Positions 5,780 through 5,931 of a stretch of DNA of 5,931 nt are shown here, piece after piece (the first letter of the stretch is position 1; the number at the start of each line of letters is the position of its first letter). The stretch is from contig CAKZUM010000044.1 of NCBI GenBank assembly GCA_937921525.1, positions 1 through 5,931 of the forward strand. The letters are read 5' to 3'. Origin of the DNA: an uncultured Saprospiraceae bacterium. Lineage in GTDB: Bacteria > Bacteroidota > Bacteroidia > Chitinophagales > Saprospiraceae. Position numbers and translations under genes: made by a program. Under the pieces are notes generated by a model that saw only the letters and a program-made list of their open reading frames with translations, searched no databases and was not told the origin of the DNA.

Positions 5780-5823
5780 AGGAATGGTTTATTAATAAAT
5801 GTCGTTTTTATGCGCCGTTATTT
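5780..5823 (+). repeat. Imperfect direct repeat, copy 2
   Basis: This unit shares AGGAATG, ATTAATAA and GTTTTTATGCG with 5264-5298 at identical spacing, then continues CCGTTATT against CTGTTATT in copy 1. The linkers of four and five bases between the shared blocks differ, so the copies are not recent exact duplicates. Confidence 0.78.
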
Positions 5824-5840
5824 TTTCTTTATGCAAGGCG

Positions 5841-5870
5841 AAAAACCAGCCCGAATGACTTCGGTCGGGC
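5841..5870 (-). terminator. Candidate Rho-independent terminator for a minus-strand gene to the right
   Basis: GCCCGA (5849-5854) pairs with TCGGGC (5865-5870). Read on the minus strand, this GC-rich hairpin is followed by TGG and then five T, the layout of an intrinsic terminator. On the plus strand no U-tract follows. This hints that a leftward gene may end just beyond the window, which I cannot see. Confidence 0.45.
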
Positions 5871-5879
5871 GGGCGTAGG

Positions 5880-5894
5880 CGATGCCTAGCATCG
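5880..5894. repeat. Short hairpin CGATGC-CTA-GCATCG
   Basis: Six perfect base pairs close a 3-nt loop. The same bases can also form TAGGC (5876-5880) with GCCTA (5884-5888), so the two folds exclude each other. The hairpin lies ten bases beyond the terminator-like hairpin, in the GC-richest part of the right flank. Confidence 0.6.
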
Positions 5895-5931
5895 ACGAGG
5901 CTTTTCAACATGAACAAAAGGGAAAGATTCG

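Larger units (their letters stand above)
5265..5931. other. Non-coding region downstream of hemE
   Basis: I find no convincing gene in these 667 bases. In order it holds one member of a direct-repeat pair (5264-5316), a weak terminator-like hairpin (5321-5350), unremarkable sequence to about 5430, and a very AT-rich stretch (about 5430-5570). That stretch includes a 10-bp A/T hairpin (5459-5468 with 5484-5493) and AAAAATTA/TAATTTTT (5493-5511). Next come the 170-bp inverted-terminus element (5586-5755), the second direct repeat (5780-5823) and GC-richer hairpins (5849-5894). An ATG at 5910 opens only seven codons before the window ends. Confidence 0.75.

Noticed and set aside
5792..5929. Minus-strand frame open from the right edge to a stop at 5792-5794
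   Set aside because: The translated sequence is basic and low in information and runs straight through the hairpins and the direct repeat, as expected for translated repeats rather than protein.
5910..5931. ATG opening MNKRERF at the right edge
   Set aside because: Seven codons only and no supporting ribosome-binding site; may or may not be a gene start, and a minus-strand terminator nearby argues for a leftward gene instead.

Overview
The window is AT-rich, uses long A/T tracts and mostly lacks strong Shine-Dalgarno sites. Its genes look like those of a Bacteroidota bacterium; the DUF4956 / membrane-fusion / TolC-like trio, the RluE-type pseudouridine synthase and the HemE style would suit a Saprospiria- or Cytophagia-like lineage. 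This placement is inferred from general character and was not checked by a search. All five convincing genes are on the + strand.

Layout: (1) 1-453 is non-coding and rich in structure. It holds a perfect 30-bp-arm palindrome (36-106) followed by a 34-nt sequence (108-141) that recurs at the far end of the window, then an imperfect A/T-tract hairpin and a GC-rich CCTGCCTGC hairpin. (2) 454-3502 is a tight three-gene unit: a DUF4956 integral membrane protein, a HlyD-type periplasmic adaptor, and a TolC-like outer-membrane factor that overlaps the adaptor gene by 4 bp. (3) 3503-3582 carries seven exact 7-bp repeat units. (4) 3583-4197 encodes an RluE/RsuA-family rRNA pseudouridine synthase, and 4236-5264 encodes uroporphyrinogen decarboxylase (HemE). 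(5) 5265-5931 is non-coding: a direct-repeat pair (5264-5316 and 5780-5823) brackets AT-rich DNA and a 170-bp element (5586-5755) with inverted termini and a long internal hairpin. It ends in GC-richer hairpins.

How the genes may work together: adaptor plus outer-membrane channel normally needs an inner-membrane pump (ABC, RND or MFS). None is encoded in the trio; the only inner-membrane partner is the DUF4956 protein. The trio therefore reads as a possible tripartite envelope system built on DUF4956. The pseudouridine synthase and HemE are housekeeping genes, probably unrelated in function.

The most unusual non-coding signal is a repeat family whose ends are conserved (14 + 12 nt identical between the copies at 108-141 and 5586-5619) while the hairpin enclosed by those ends is entirely different in sequence in each copy. 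I cannot tell from one window whether it is a MITE-like element, a structured RNA or a binding-site array.
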